From: Echria macrotheca
Taxonomy: Eukaryota; Ascomycota; Sordariomycetes; Sordariales; Schizotheciaceae
NCBI GenBank assembly: GCA_030411725.1
Contig: MU839857.1
Location: 112,632 to 176,631 of the forward strand
DNA: 64,000 nt
Direction of reading: 5' to 3'
A model generated the notes under the pieces. It searched no databases and was not told the origin of the DNA. It saw only the letters and a list, made by a program, of their open reading frames with translations. Below are positions 22,265 to 34,096 of this stretch, piece after piece. A program made the position numbers and the translations under genes. The number at the start of each line of letters is the position of its first letter. Positions within the stretch are counted from its first letter, which is position 1.

Positions 22265-24319
22265 ATGGAGGAAGCCAAGGAACAGTCCAAGAGCGTGCTG
22301 AAGAAGGCCGAGAAGCAGGCAAAGATGGCCGCCGCGAAGGCTGAGAAGGCGGCCAAGCAGACGGCGCTCCCTGTTGTTGGAGGCAAGAAGGCCGAGGACC
22401 TGATCGGCATTACCGTGTCCAAGGCGGACAATTTCTCGCAATGGTATCAGGAGGTGGTGATCAAGGCTGTGTGTTCCAAGCTCTTGTGTGTGTACGGTGA
22501 CTTATACGCAGCGCAGGAACTCATCGAGTACTACACCGAGATCAGCGGCTTCTTCGTCATGCGGTGCGCTTCCACTACCAATCTTTCGATAACGTCCGAC
22601 TGACTTTGGCAGCCCGGCTACCATGTACATATGGAACACGATCCGAAACTGGTTCCAGAAGAATATCGAGGAGCTTGGCGTCGAGGAGACAAACTTTCCC
22701 ATGTTCTTGTCGCAAAAGTCGCTGGAGAAGGAGAAGAACCACGTATGCGCTTTGGCGAGGGACTGGACTTTTGCTAACAGACGCAGATCGATGGGTTTGC
22801 CCCTGAGCTGGCTTGGGTGACCAAGGCGTAAGTAAAACGCATTCTGCATGCTCCCAGCGCTAACCTATGTAGGGGTGACAAGGACCTCGAGGTTCCGGTA
22901 GCAGTGCGTCCCACATCTGAAGCTGTCATGTACCCCTGTAGGTGTTCTAGGCTTGGAATCTGAACGGTTTCTAACTTTCTGATAGACTACGCAAAGTGGA
23001 TCCGAAGCCATCGTGATCTCCGTATGTTATTTCTCGGACTTATGCCGGACCTGAACTGACGCTCTCAGCCTTCCGATTGAACCAGTGGAACTCCGTCGTC
23101 CGGTGGGAAGCCAAGCAAACAACCCCGTTCCTCCGAGCAAGAGAATTCATGTGGCAGGAGGGCCATACTGCACATCTGACAGAGGAACTTGCCGGCGAGG
23201 AAGTTTTGCAGATCCTAGAGTTCTATGCTGGTGTATACGAGCAGCTTCTTGCCGTCCCCGTCGTAAGGGGGCGAAAGACGTGAGTTGGCTAACCTAGGCT
23301 GTTCACACAACCTTGCAAGCGACGACTGACACGTTATAGTGAGGCGGAGAAATTCGCTGGCGGCTACTACACAACCACAGTGGAGGCCTACATTCCATCA
23401 AATGGGCGAGGCATCCAGGGCGCGACGTCCCACTGCTTGGGTATGTTAGCCCCTGACAGTCACGGTCAGAATCTAACACGACATAGGCCAGAACTTCTCC
23501 AAGATGTTCGACATCACCGTTGAGGATCCGGCTAACAAGGGCTCGCATCTCCATGTCTGGCAAAACTCGTGGGGTCTCTCGACCCGTGTCATCGGCGTCA
23601 TGGTCATGATTCACGGTGACGACAAGGGTCTCGTCCTCCCCCCTCGCATCGCCAAGATCCAGTCCATTCTTATTCCTGTCGGTCTGACCGCCAAGATGAC
23701 GGCCGAAGAAAAGGAGAAGCACTTGGCCCAGGTCGACGAGCTGCTCGCCACCCTCAAGAAGGCTGGCATCCGCTCCGACGTCGACCGCCGCGACGGCTAC
23801 ACCCCGGCCTGGAAGTTCAACGACTGGGAGCTCAAGGGCGTCCCGCTCCGTCTGGAGTTCGGCCCCAAGGACGCGGCCAAGGAGGTGGTCAGCTACGCGC
23901 GCCGCGATACCGGAGAGAAGGGCACCATCCCGATCGCGGAACTGACGACAAAGGTGGCCGAGCTGCTCGAGACGATCCAGCAGGACCTCTACAACAAGGC
24001 CGACAAGTCGTTCCGGGAACACCGCATCCAGGTCACGGAGTGGGACAAGGTCGTCCCGGCGCTGGATGCCAAGAACGTCGTGCTCATCCCGCACTGTCTG
24101 GTCCCCGAGTGCGAGGACAAGATCAAGGAGCTCACCACCGGCCGGTCGGACGAGCCGGCCGACACCCCCGAGAGCCAGAAGGCGCCGTCGATGGGCATGA
24201 AGAGCTTGTGCATCCCGTTCGAGCAGCCCGCCGGTCTGGTCAAGGGCGAGACCAAGTGTCTGAACCCCGAGTGTAGCCGTCTGGCGGAGCAGTGGTGCAT
24301 GTTTGGGCGGAGCTACTGA
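22265..24319 (+). CDS. Prolyl-tRNA synthetase (eukaryotic/archaeal type)
   Basis: Nine exons: 22265-22468, 22517-22563, 22613-22742, 22787-22827, 22873-22937, 22986-23021, 23069-23279, 23340-23440, 23487-24319; together 555 residues with every junction in phase. The N-terminus is a Lys/Ala/Glu-rich helix (residues 1-35), then the class II core: ELIEYYTEISGFFVMRPATM, NFPMFLSQ, the motif 2 region VRPTSEAVMYP, FRLNQWNSVVRWE, FLRAREFMWQEGHTAH and GATSHCLGQNFSKMF. The last exon holds the anticodon-binding domain and the C-terminal zinc-type domain (CLNPECSR, ending RSY), as in archaeal-type ProRS. It charges tRNA-Pro in the cytosol. All eight introns sit in the first 60 percent; the smallest exons are 36 and 41 nt. 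Confidence 0.95.
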
Positions 24320-25116
24320 GCTGGGTGAAAAAGGTTATGATTAGAGACTTGACGTTGGCGGTTGGCGGTTGGTCGGTTTTGGGAGGTGGGCTGCCGGATA
24401 CCTTAGCTAGTTTTGAGCTCGCCAATAGATGATTCGATCCTCTAGTGTATGAAATTGTTGAGCGTAGTTGATGTGCCAGTTTTTGTTCTGCCACGGACTG
24501 TCCTTAATAACGTTGCGCAAGATTTACGATATATCAACCTGTCGAACAAGAAAGGAACATGGGCCCCGTACGGTTTACCTCCACATAATTACAGCATGGC
24601 GCGCCTGAACCGCCACTGATATTATCATATCTGTAGACGAGAAACGTAAGATACGGCGTGTATTGTGTATTAATTACCCTGTGCAGACGGAAGAAGTATT
24701 CCGTACCTAGGTATGCTGCCGCTATATGTGCTATATGCACCGCACAATCCTCCTTGCCCCCCAGCTCAAAGATCTCATAATAAACCGGATCTTTCCTCCC
24801 TAGACCTAGGCGCCCGATAGTTTTCCACGTCGGATACCCATCCATTAAAAGTTTAACCTGGATAGCTTCTTTCCTCCTCAGCCCGAACGACGACACCCCT
24901 TCGGAATCGTTCAACTCCATAGTCCCGGGCCGGGTATACCTCCGTTCAACCGTCAACCGCCAACCATCAACCGTCACCCGTCAACCGTCAGCCGTCCCCA
25001 GCAACATCGCCCTATGATCCTGATATGTTCAAGGAGTCGACATCCCAAAGCATAGCGAGATCAAATTTGCTCTCGTCTTGTTTTTGCGTACCCTCTACCT
25101 AGGTAGTCCCGCCAAA
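24320..25116. other. Intergenic region between convergent genes
   Basis: 797 bp between the stops of prolyl-tRNA synthetase and exonuclease V. It contains related GT-rich and CA-rich arms (see repeat at 24350-24976). The one longer frame inside (24534-24977, minus) has no recognisable domain and overlaps the repeat arm, so I do not call it a gene. Confidence 0.5.
24350..24976. repeat. Candidate inverted-repeat element with heptamer-like arms
   Basis: The left arm at 24350-24376 begins TGACGTTGGCGGTTGG. The reverse complement of the right arm at 24950-24976 begins TGACGGTTGATGGTTGG. The two arms match over most of about 27 bp, with small differences. Both are built from short TTGGCGG / CAACCGT-like units, and the CA-rich side continues as a tandem array to about 24996. 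They enclose about 570 bp of non-coding DNA. This could be a small decayed inverted-repeat transposon or two unrelated simple repeats in opposite orientation. Confidence 0.4.
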
Positions 25117-27104
25117 TCACCACTGGATGTTCTTCCCCCCACCGCTAGCAGCAGCAGGCGCATACCTCTTATTCCCCCTCTGCCTCACCGCCTCCTTTTC
25201 CCTCTCGGCATTCTCCAGCTTGGCCCGCCGATACGCCTCCTGCTCCAGATTCATCCGCCACTCGCACTCGCCCACAAACTCGCAGAGCCGGCACTTGAAC
25301 CCTTCTTCCAGCGGCACGCCGCGGGGCTCGCGCTCGCCGCGCCAGAACTGCAAGTTATCCGCCAGATATGCATCCAGCGTGTCTGGCTCAAAGTAGAAAC
25401 TGTTCGTGCAGATTACCGTCCCCGCCTTGTCCTTGTCGGAAGTCTCGTCGAGGCCGAGGGGCTGGTACACATCATCGGCTGCGGTGCGGGCGCGGTAGCG
25501 GTATTCTACGGCTACGATTTGTCCCAGAGTAGCGGCACCGCGGGGAAAGGTAAGTTGAATCTCGAACTTGAGGAGCGGCAAAAGGGAGCGGAGGGTGCGG
25601 TATTTCATAAAGGTTACGTCGTTTTGGTCGTCTCTCGGCAGGTCGTCGCGGGCGCCGAGCTTGGACGGGGTGGAAACGGTCGAGTACCAGTCTGAGGTTG
25701 TTTCGGTGATGTCGGTTGCGCCCGAATCGACATCGGAAAAGACTTCTTCGTGGAGTGCCGCGATTCGCGCCATGAAGACATCCGAAAAAGTCTCGTCGGG
25801 GTTGAGGCCATACCTCTTGAAAACCTCGAGGTAGTCGAGCCGGCCAGAGGCCATCTGAGACAGAAACCGGTGGTAGAGGAAGAGCTGGATGATGGCTGCG
25901 CGGACCTGGGCTTGCGAGGGAGGTGTCTTGGACGCGCGCGTCTTGACGTCCGTCACGAAGATGGTCTTGTTCCCCAGGGACAGCTGGTGCTGCGAGCTCT
26001 GCGACGTCTGGCTGCCACGACTGCTAATCACATCCTCCTCGAGCTCCGGGTCGGGATTGTCGTAGCTCAGCCCGTCAATGATCCCGTTGACCACATTCCC
26101 GTCAACCATGCCCCAGACCTCGAGCTCGCGCGCGATGCCGGTATCACGCAGCGTCCGCAGCCCCTGGATGATGTTCCACAGCTTCAGCCCGAAATTGTCC
26201 TCGCGCTTCCTAACTTCCACGGCGACCGTCGTGTAGACCTCGCGCTCGAGCCGCTCGTGGACGGCGGTGCCGGCCTTCATGGCCGCCGTGCGCGTCTTCT
26301 TGCCGTCGCGCCGCGTCAGCGTGTAAAAGTGCTGCAGCTCGCACCACGAGCCGGCCGTCAGGTCTGAGACCGATAACGGCTTCATGGGGAAGGTGCGGAA
26401 GCGGAGCAGCGGCGGGCGGCCATTGCTGCTATTTGTTGTCGAGCTGCTGTCATTCTCGCTGCGCGAGCGGGAATCGGTCGACGATTTCTGCGCATCAGAC
26501 AGGGCACGGCTCACTAGACGGCACTTCGGGTCAGTTAGACACAACGGACATGACGGGGATGAGGCGCCTCACAGTCCGGGTACTGAATGTCGCGCGGGCG
26601 CCGCTGCTCGGTGAGCATCCGGGGTGCGTGCTTGGCTTTTGTCTGGGCCACGAACGCAGAGAGATTCGAGTCTCGAGAGGCGACAGAAGGCGCCAGGTGC
26701 CGCTTCTTGGCCGGAGCGGGTTTCGGAGGTGGGGGAGGAATGCCCGTGTCGGAGCCGGAGCCATGGCTGTAGGCGGGCCCATCCGAGTCGAGCTCGGCCG
26801 GGTCGAGGTCTAGGTCGGACTCGGAGATGCGTGCGGCCGTCTCGTGCGCGGCAATCGCATTCTGAAGATAGTTTTCGAGCGATGCTGTGCTATCGGCGAC
26901 AGACGGGGCGGGACGATGGGGCCGGGTCGGGTTTCTAGGCGCCGGAGCTGGCGCTGGGTATGGAGCTTTTCGTAGAGTTGATGGCGGCGGCGGACGAGTC
27001 CGGGGTGGCGAGAGGCTGTCTACGACGGCAATGAGCTGCTCCTCGTCGGATAGCGTGAGATCATATCCGTAATCGCTGTCACTGGAAGAAGCAAAGCTCG
27101 CCAT
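25117..27104 (-). CDS. EXO5: Exonuclease V (EXO5/DEM1), mitochondrial/nuclear 5' exonuclease
   Basis: Exons 27104-26573 and 26513-25117 (59 bp GTGAGG..CTAG intron with a CTAAC branch) give 642 residues. The first ~200 residues are a low-complexity, Pro/Ser/Ala-rich and acidic N-terminal region. The catalytic part begins at PMKPLSVSDLTAGSWCELQ and includes GTAVHERLE, NGIIDGL, and the PD-(D/E)XK core TDVKTRAS with following Gln (QVRAAIIQLFLYH). The 4Fe-4S cysteines are the first one in WCELQ and three in CRLCEFVGEC near the C-terminus. The family degrades single-stranded DNA and is needed for mitochondrial genome maintenance in yeast and for crosslink repair in animals. Family call is strong; the exact N-terminus is less sure. 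Confidence 0.9.
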
Positions 27105-27998
27105 TGGAAGTCTTCAGAACCGCATCTTGTGGATTGAAGCAGGTGGCTGGAGGAGAAGAGGAGACGAGGCTTGACCTCACCCCTGACTCAAAGCAAACGC
27201 CTCGATCCGATCGCGGTTGTACCTGCCCAAGCACGTGCTCACGTGATCTCGTCTCTGCCTAATTACTGGAGGCTGGAGGGTGAGGAGAGGACAGGTTGCG
27301 ATGGACATCATGTTGGCTCTTTCCTGAGCCTTTCCTCATTCTGACAACCGCAACGCAATGATTCCACTTGGCATGTCTTGAGAGAAGTTGACTGTAACTC
27401 TGCCCGTCCGCCTTGTGAGGGAGCCAGCAACGGCCAATCCCTGTCACTTCAGCACAAAACAAGCCACCACCACAGACATGGAAATTCACGTCTCTCCAAG
27501 ACTCAAACCTTCATCGTCCGATCTTCCATCGTAAAGAAACTGCCACCTTATTTAGCTCCAAACCTGACAGCTGTCGCCCGGTGTGTCGCTGTCGTCTGAA
27601 ACCTCGTATCGGGTCGTGCATTTGCATTTTCCTCTGCTGCCTTGCATTTCTTTTCCAACAAATCCACCAGTGACGCAAGCCGGCACCTCACCTGTCAGGG
27701 GCGTGTGGCGGGCTGCGGGAGGGCTGGCCAGGCACCAAAAAAAGAGCGCCACTAGCATCCCTTAGCCACCGCCAAACCGGCATGGTATGCGCTGAGAGGA
27801 TGGTTGTCCTTTTCGATTGAGATCGGGGTGGTCGGGGGTGTGATGATCACGATACAAATATGACTTGTCTTCTTCATCTCATCGTTATTCTTCGTCCTGA
27901 GTATATCATCCTCCTGACTAGGCCTTCATCTTGGAGTTCTTTGCGCCGCATTAAGACGGCATTTCCACCTGCCCGTCCGGTAAAAGTGGGAAGAAACC
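27105..27998. other. Intergenic region, divergent promoters
   Basis: 894 bp between EXO5 and the F-box gene, transcribed away from each other. Only short frames without domains; no repeat or RNA gene seen. Confidence 0.5.
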
Positions 27999-28701
27999 AT
28001 GGCATCCCTCACCCGCCGCATCCCCTTCTTCCGCGACCCCGGAGCCGACCCGGCCCGTCCCCGTCCCGCCCGTCCCGGTCCGGCCAAAACCCCAACAACA
28101 TCCGACACTGACAGTCCGGAACCCGGAGCATCTTCCGCTTCCCCCACCCCCACATCCCCATCCCACAAAAAACCAACCTTCACCACCCTCCCCCCGGAAA
28201 TCCACCTCCTAATAACCCGCCACCTAATCTACCCCGACGCCCTCTCCCTCAAACACACCTCCCGCTATTTCTACTCCCTAGTCGACACAGGCGTCCGCCT
28301 CAAGATAGACTGGCTAGTCGAGCGCAGGAGACTCCACCTCGAATGTCCCAACGACCGACGTTGCGATTTAGGGTCAGACCTTCGTTTCTGCCGCGGTAGC
28401 GTTCGGTATTACCCCCCCTTTTTTTTCCCCACTCACTCAGAGGGATGTATATGTGTGTTTTGCTGACCAAAAAAAAAACAGACTATTAATGCAGCGCCGG
28501 AGGGAACATATCGAGTGTGAATCGCGCCCTGGACTGGGCTGTCTGATCAACGGGACCGAGACTTGTCCGCATGCGAGACGGCTCAAGACAAGAATGAAGC
28601 GGTGGTTGAGGGTGCGGTTGAGTATCGAGCTTTGGGGGCTGTTGTTGCTGCTGGCCGTGGTGCCGGTTTTGGTTGGGGTTTTGTGTGTGATTAGTTTTTG
28701 A
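27999..28701 (+). CDS. Small F-box protein with C-terminal transmembrane helix
   Basis: Exons 27999-28405 and 28482-28701 (76 bp intron with a T-rich then A-rich end) give 208 residues. The donor GTATTA at 28406 was chosen because it alone keeps phase with the second exon. After a Pro/Ser/Thr-rich N-terminus comes an F-box-like segment, FTTLPPEIHLLITRHL and LSLKHTSRYFYSL, then a Cys-containing stretch (CPNDRRC, CRGSV, ECESRPGLGC, TETC), then one hydrophobic helix WGLLLLLAVVPVLVGVL at the very end. Many fungal genomes carry such F-box-plus-Cys proteins of unknown target. The membrane tail suggests an SCF adaptor tied to a membrane; that is inference. Confidence 0.7.
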
Positions 28702-29147
28702 CTTGGCTGTCGGATACCTACTGGGAAGAAACGGATGGGCATACTAGCGAGCGATGATACCAATGATAATAATGTTTAGCGGCTGGAGTGTTTTGTGTTT
28801 ATTTCTCATGTCTTGTTGGTATGCGGCCCTGATGCTTGAAGACTGGATTGAAGAAAGGATGACCTTTGAGTTTCAGCTTTGCTCGACGGAAAAAACATAA
28901 CGCTCAGCAGGTCAAGAGGCTAAATCTATCATAACACTTAATTCAACAACCTACTACCCACGTTGCCATTGCTAACCTACCCCCGAGCTGCAACCCGCAG
29001 TTGCAACACAGGAAAATCTTATGTACAGGTATCTATATCTGCTCATGCCAGTACTTGCCCCGTAATTGCCATCCACCCTGAGAGACCACTAGACCCAACA
29101 CACTCCCCTAGCCAAGGACCAGCCCATTACCCAACCCCTCAGCTCTC
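28702..29147. other. Intergenic region between convergent genes
   Basis: 446 bp; probable 3' UTRs of the F-box gene and NUP170. Nothing else seen. Confidence 0.5.
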
Positions 29148-32100
29148 TCACCTAAAGAGACTGCCTTGGAGCTCGGCCGCCCCGATAATGCTATCCACCT
29201 CCCTCTTCAAGCTTCTAACGTCCCGCCTCGTCTCCGCCAGCTCCTCCAGCTCTGCTTGGTTCCTCGTGCCCTGCGAAAGCTGTGCCATAGACTCATCCGC
29301 CGACGCCAAAAGACCGCTAACACCCGCCCCGATGGCGGTATCAACGCCCTTTCCACGTCGCTGAATCTCACGGACCCAGGCGTCAACAGCCGTAGAGATC
29401 CACTGCACAACAACCTTCCTCCGACGACCGGTGAATGGCGCCTCTTGCGCTTCGAACATCTCCTCGAGCACGTGCACTATCAGGGCATGGGGCAAACCCA
29501 GGTGCAGAAACAGCATGACGGGCCAGCGGGGATCGGCTCCGATCGTGGCGTCTTGGCCTTGCAAAACGGCATATCGACAGACCAGCGGCAGGAGCACATC
29601 GACCGGAAAGATGAGGCTGTCGAGCGAAGTGCGGTGAGCAATATTTCGGATGGCCGTCGAAACAGCCTCATAAGGAAGCCCAGGCTCGCCCGCCAGGGGT
29701 TCAACGTCGGCAGGCAGCTGGCCGGCTTCCTGTTGCTGCCAGATCAGTTGCCGCTGCTCGTTGTTATTGTGGACATCCGTAATGAGATTCTCCCACGTCT
29801 CGCTGATGGTACGGGAGTTCTGGTAGTCGGCCGCATGAAAAATGAGCAGCGAGAGGTCGTAATACCCTGCCTGATCGGCGTAGTCATTGAACAGCTGCAT
29901 CAAACTTAGTAAGAGAAATGATTCAGGGGAGCCCTACAGAACTTACCTCTGTGAGACCTTTGATAGGTCCATCAAGAGCCTCCTCAATGTCCGGCAATTT
30001 CTCGGGGGAGATCCGCTCGTCATTCTTGAGACGCTCAAGAAGATCATGCTGAATGTGCGCAATCTCCAGGAGCTCTGTGACCTCGTGGTTGAGCTCTTGC
30101 TGCTGCTGCCGGCTGATCCCGAGCGTGTTGACGCTGGCGTTGCCCTTTGCCCGGCTCAGAAGCGAAATCCTCTCCTTGATACCAATGTTGAGTTCCGACT
30201 TGGCAAGTTCTGCCTGAACCTGGGCTGCCTCGAAAAAGCGACTCCGGTGAGTGTAGAATCGGCAGAGGAGGTCCGCATGCTCAAGTTCCGTCGAAGCCAG
30301 CCGCTGCAAATAGGTTATAACGTGGGGCGAATCTATCGCCAGGAGCCTATCCGTCCAGTTCTTTTCAATGTACCAATCGTACAGTTCAAAGTGGAACACT
30401 TCGTCATCCGAATCGTTAACGACGGCGTACGCCTCCATTCGTTTTGTTGCAGCAAGCGTGGGTCGACCGTCAATCGTCTCGGGTTCCTGCGCGAACGCAG
30501 TCTCAAGGCGATCCAGGACCTCATAAATCAAGTTGTAGCACTTATCTCTGGCCACGAATGATCCGCATCGCCAATCACCCTCCGGCTTGCCGTCGTTGAC
30601 CCACGACAGGGCTACATTGCGTCGATCCCGCTCGCGTGCAACCCTGAGACAGAGCTGGATCGCCCCGGCGTAGTATTTCAACTCGACGTACTGCTCGACC
30701 GCCGCCCGGAGGTTTTCCGTGCTCAAGTCGCGAGCGACTTGTTCAAACAGCCGCAGGCTCTCGGCCAGTAACGTGCGGATGGCGCTTGGGTTTTGGCCGT
30801 TCTGGGCCTGCTCGGCCGCGCGCTGCAGCTGCTCTTGCGCCTTGAAGATGACGACGTCTTCGGGCGAGCAAAAGCTCCCGCATCTCCTCCTGAGGGCATC
30901 GGCAACGGTTTCGACATTGGCGCCGCTAGCGATGTTTCGGTTGACGATAGCCTTGACGAGGACTTTGGCTAGTTCCTTGCCTGCCCGCCGAGAAAACAGA
31001 CTCTCGTACGTCAAGGCTTTCAGTTGCTCGCCTGCGGTGGCGTCGAGACGGGCAAATATTTCGGAAACTCTCTCATCGAAGAGCATAAGAACGAAGGATA
31101 TGCCCTCCGAAACACTTTCCATAAGAAGTCGCAGGCTGCGAAGGGCTTGATGCTCTTTTTGGAAAGCAATCTCCTCCTGTCGATTCGTGGTGTTCTCCGG
31201 CGGGCCGACTAAGCCTTGGATGACGCCCTTGTTCGCCTCGAGAAAATTGCGCAGACGCTCCACATTCTCTTGGACCGCGGTGAGCTTTGTCCTTGAAATG
31301 GTACTGGTGACGACAAACGCCGCCTTTTCGACCTTAACCGTGACCACCTTGGACTTCCAGAGCATCCGGATCAAACGGGTGAGGTAGAGCGCCAGCGCAT
31401 CGTGACGTGACGAAAGCTCGACAGAATCGGCCGTTATCTTATCACCGTCCGTTTCCGCTAGCCGTGGCTGGCCACCAAAGTCCACAAACACCTTGCGCGC
31501 GAGGTCCTCGGTTTGCTGGTCGGCTGCGCGGCCGCTACCCTGTCCGCATGCGACGGCCAAAGCCGCCGACATTGTTTCTTTGCGGCCGTATAGCGATATG
31601 AAGTACCTAACTAAGCTTTCGAGATTGGCGCCTTGCACAACTTCACGGAGCGTAGCTGCCAACATGTCGACCAACCGGCGCCGATGGACGATGAAAATTC
31701 CACTATTAGTTAGAATCGCGAACTCGCTTGGGGGGTGGTCAAACTGGACCGCAAGCTCGTTTCCAAACCCCATCGGCTGGCTGGCGGCAGCGAACGGAGG
31801 CGTTGTCATGCCGATCATTTCAGCCTTTCCGCGATCCAGCGGGATCCGGGTCCCTTGCTCAAAATAGGTGAGGGTCGAGGCGGGGGAGGTGATTTTAATC
31901 CTCCCCGTGTCAGGCGCCGAAACGAAGAGCTCGTCCATGTTGGGGTCGCTGGCATTCGGGACGACGTCAAAAAAGTACCCCGGGGCAAACCGATAGCCAA
32001 ATCTGCTGTGGTCGAGCTCGCGAGATTCTATGTTCACGCGCGTCTCCTGTGCCTGCCCATGCCCATCGCGCCGCCCTTGAGCGTTAGTTCGGGGTGGGAA

Positions 32101-33439
32101 CTTTATAAACTGGACCTGCATGCTCTGCGGAGGAGCACTCGATGCCGCACCGATGATGTAGGACGCCGCGCTCGTGGCGCTGAGGAAGAGGCGGCACCCG
32201 GTGTTTGTGATGGCCATGAGATGGAGCTTCGAGGTCTCCGTTGCTGAAATAGGACTCAACGAAACGATCTGTGTTTGGTCGTTGAGCAGCGAAGATCTTC
32301 CATCGACCAGGTGAGTCATATCGCGGAGGCAGCTGAACTTGTCCTTCTCAATGACCTTGGTTAACTTGTCGGGACCGTCCATGTAATATGTTCGAATGGT
32401 AGAGTTGCTGGAGAGTGAATACAGGAGATTGCGAGTATTGTCGATGTAGATGCCGACGAGATGCTCGTGTGGTTTTGCACCAAAGCCTGGCACCGGAAGA
32501 CTAGGGACTACTGATGACCAGCCCGGTGACGTGTGGTTGATCTTCCCGCACCGACTCGAAAACCACCGTTCTTCTTGTTGGTAGAACAGCTCGTAGATAT
32601 CAGTGTCACTCAGTCCGCCGAAGAAGATGCGGCCGGACTCGGTAGCTTCGATCCAGCTGACATCGCTGCCTCCTCGATGCACGGACATTTTGGTCTGGTA
32701 GAGGGTGACGTTTCTGGAGCCCGAGGGGGTGGGCTCTGCTGAGACGCCGAGGAGGATAATATCGGCTGTGGTGGCGATGACAAGAATGTGAGTTATGGTT
32801 TTCACAAAGACACCAGGCTTGGGCGGAACCAGCGCGACGGCTGAGATAATGTGGCCGGCATCTTCGAACCCGACCAAGTCTGGCTGGGGATGTGAGTAGT
32901 CCCAGAGAAAGACCGAAGAGTCGACCGACGCCCACGCGTATCCGATATTGGCGAACAGCCCAATCTTAGTAACCACCTCGCCGTTGTTGAGTTTGTTCAA
33001 GATCTGATCCGGAATGGTGTACATATTGCCCTTTGCAAATGGGGCACAAGCCGACTGGGGTAACTGGATATCATACTCAGATGATGCACCAACTGTAGCA
33101 GGATACTGTTAGCCACTTCAGTCTTGAACGAGCAAGGCAGAACTTACGTCGGCAATACGAATCGAGATCGGGGTAGCTCTCGTCGGCCTGGAGCGTTTGG
33201 TTGATAGATGCCGCAGCCTTAGTCAGGGGGGCCATCTCTTGCCGTTCTGGCCCTGTCTCGGGACCTGCGAGCGCTGCCACAGCGTTGTCGGGGTGGTTTG
33301 CGGCGTCGGGCCCAGCTATCGCGGCCGGAACAGCGGGCTCGTTGAAGTTCAGTCGACGACGTACGGCGGTGTTGGCCCCTGGCGCGGGCGTGTTGAAGTA
33401 CGCGCCAGGGATCTGGCGTACTGGCGTAGCGGGGTTCAT
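29148..33439 (-). CDS. NUP170: Nuclear pore scaffold nucleoporin Nup170/Nup155 (NUP157/170 family)
   Basis: Three exons, 33439-33148, 33092-29947 and 29894-29148, joined in phase to 1394 residues, the usual size of this family. The start is a Pro/Ala-rich tail, then YPDLDSYCR, LGASSEYDI and MYTIPDQILNKLN, the entry to the N-terminal seven-bladed propeller. KIGLFANIGYAWASVDSSVFLWDY and MDGPDKLTKVIEKDKF are further conserved propeller blocks. The rest is a long alpha-helical solenoid. Nup170/Nup155 anchors the inner ring of the pore to the membrane and binds Nup53/Nup59. Both introns are small (55 and 52 bp) and sit near the ends of the gene. The short last exon carries the solenoid tail, which a single-ORF reading would miss. 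Confidence 0.93.
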
Positions 33440-34096
33440 AGCTCCGACGCGAGATCGTGTTGGCGTTCAGTTCGAGGCACGAGAGCAGGCAGCCGAGCGG
33501 AGCTCTCTTGTCGCAACACACAGCTCCTCCCCGCCCAATTCGTACGAGCTGCGCCGTGATCACAACTCTACTGGCAAACAGAGCTGCAGCATAGACTATA
33601 GAGACGAGATCTGTGGGGGCGGATGGGATACATGCGACGTGGCGAGGTTGCGCACTCCAATGGCTGTGGTGACGATCGAGGTGTGGATGGTGAAGTAGCC
33701 GCAATCAACAATTTTTGGCAGGGTGGCAGGTCGAGCAAGGATCATTGGGCGCCAGCCAGGGCAGAAGCGCAGAGACGCGAACGCGCCCCAGTGTCTGTCG
33801 CGCCAAGCTAGCCCCACTTGAATTCTGCCATTGACAATCCATCGTCCTTCACCGCCTACGACTGGATCAAGGTCTTTGCTGCCAACAATAGAATATTTTG
33901 CTTTCAGTTTCGATACGGATGTACAGGTCTCAGATATTGACTGTCTACGGATCCGTAGAAGCCATTTATACCGTCGACAGAATCCCTATTCATTATACAC
34001 CACCATTATCATTACCCAAAACCAAGATGTCTAGACCGATCCCGAGTGTTCACCATCTACCTCTCCTTCTCTTATCCCCATTTTATAGCAATGACC
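33440..34096. other. Intergenic region
   Basis: 657 bp holding the NUP170 promoter and the 3' end of the ketoacyl-CoA reductase gene. No supported feature. Confidence 0.5.

Noticed and set aside
24534..24977. Minus-strand frame of 147 codons
   Set aside because: Overlaps the CA-rich repeat arm, no domain, and lies in a gap between convergent genes.
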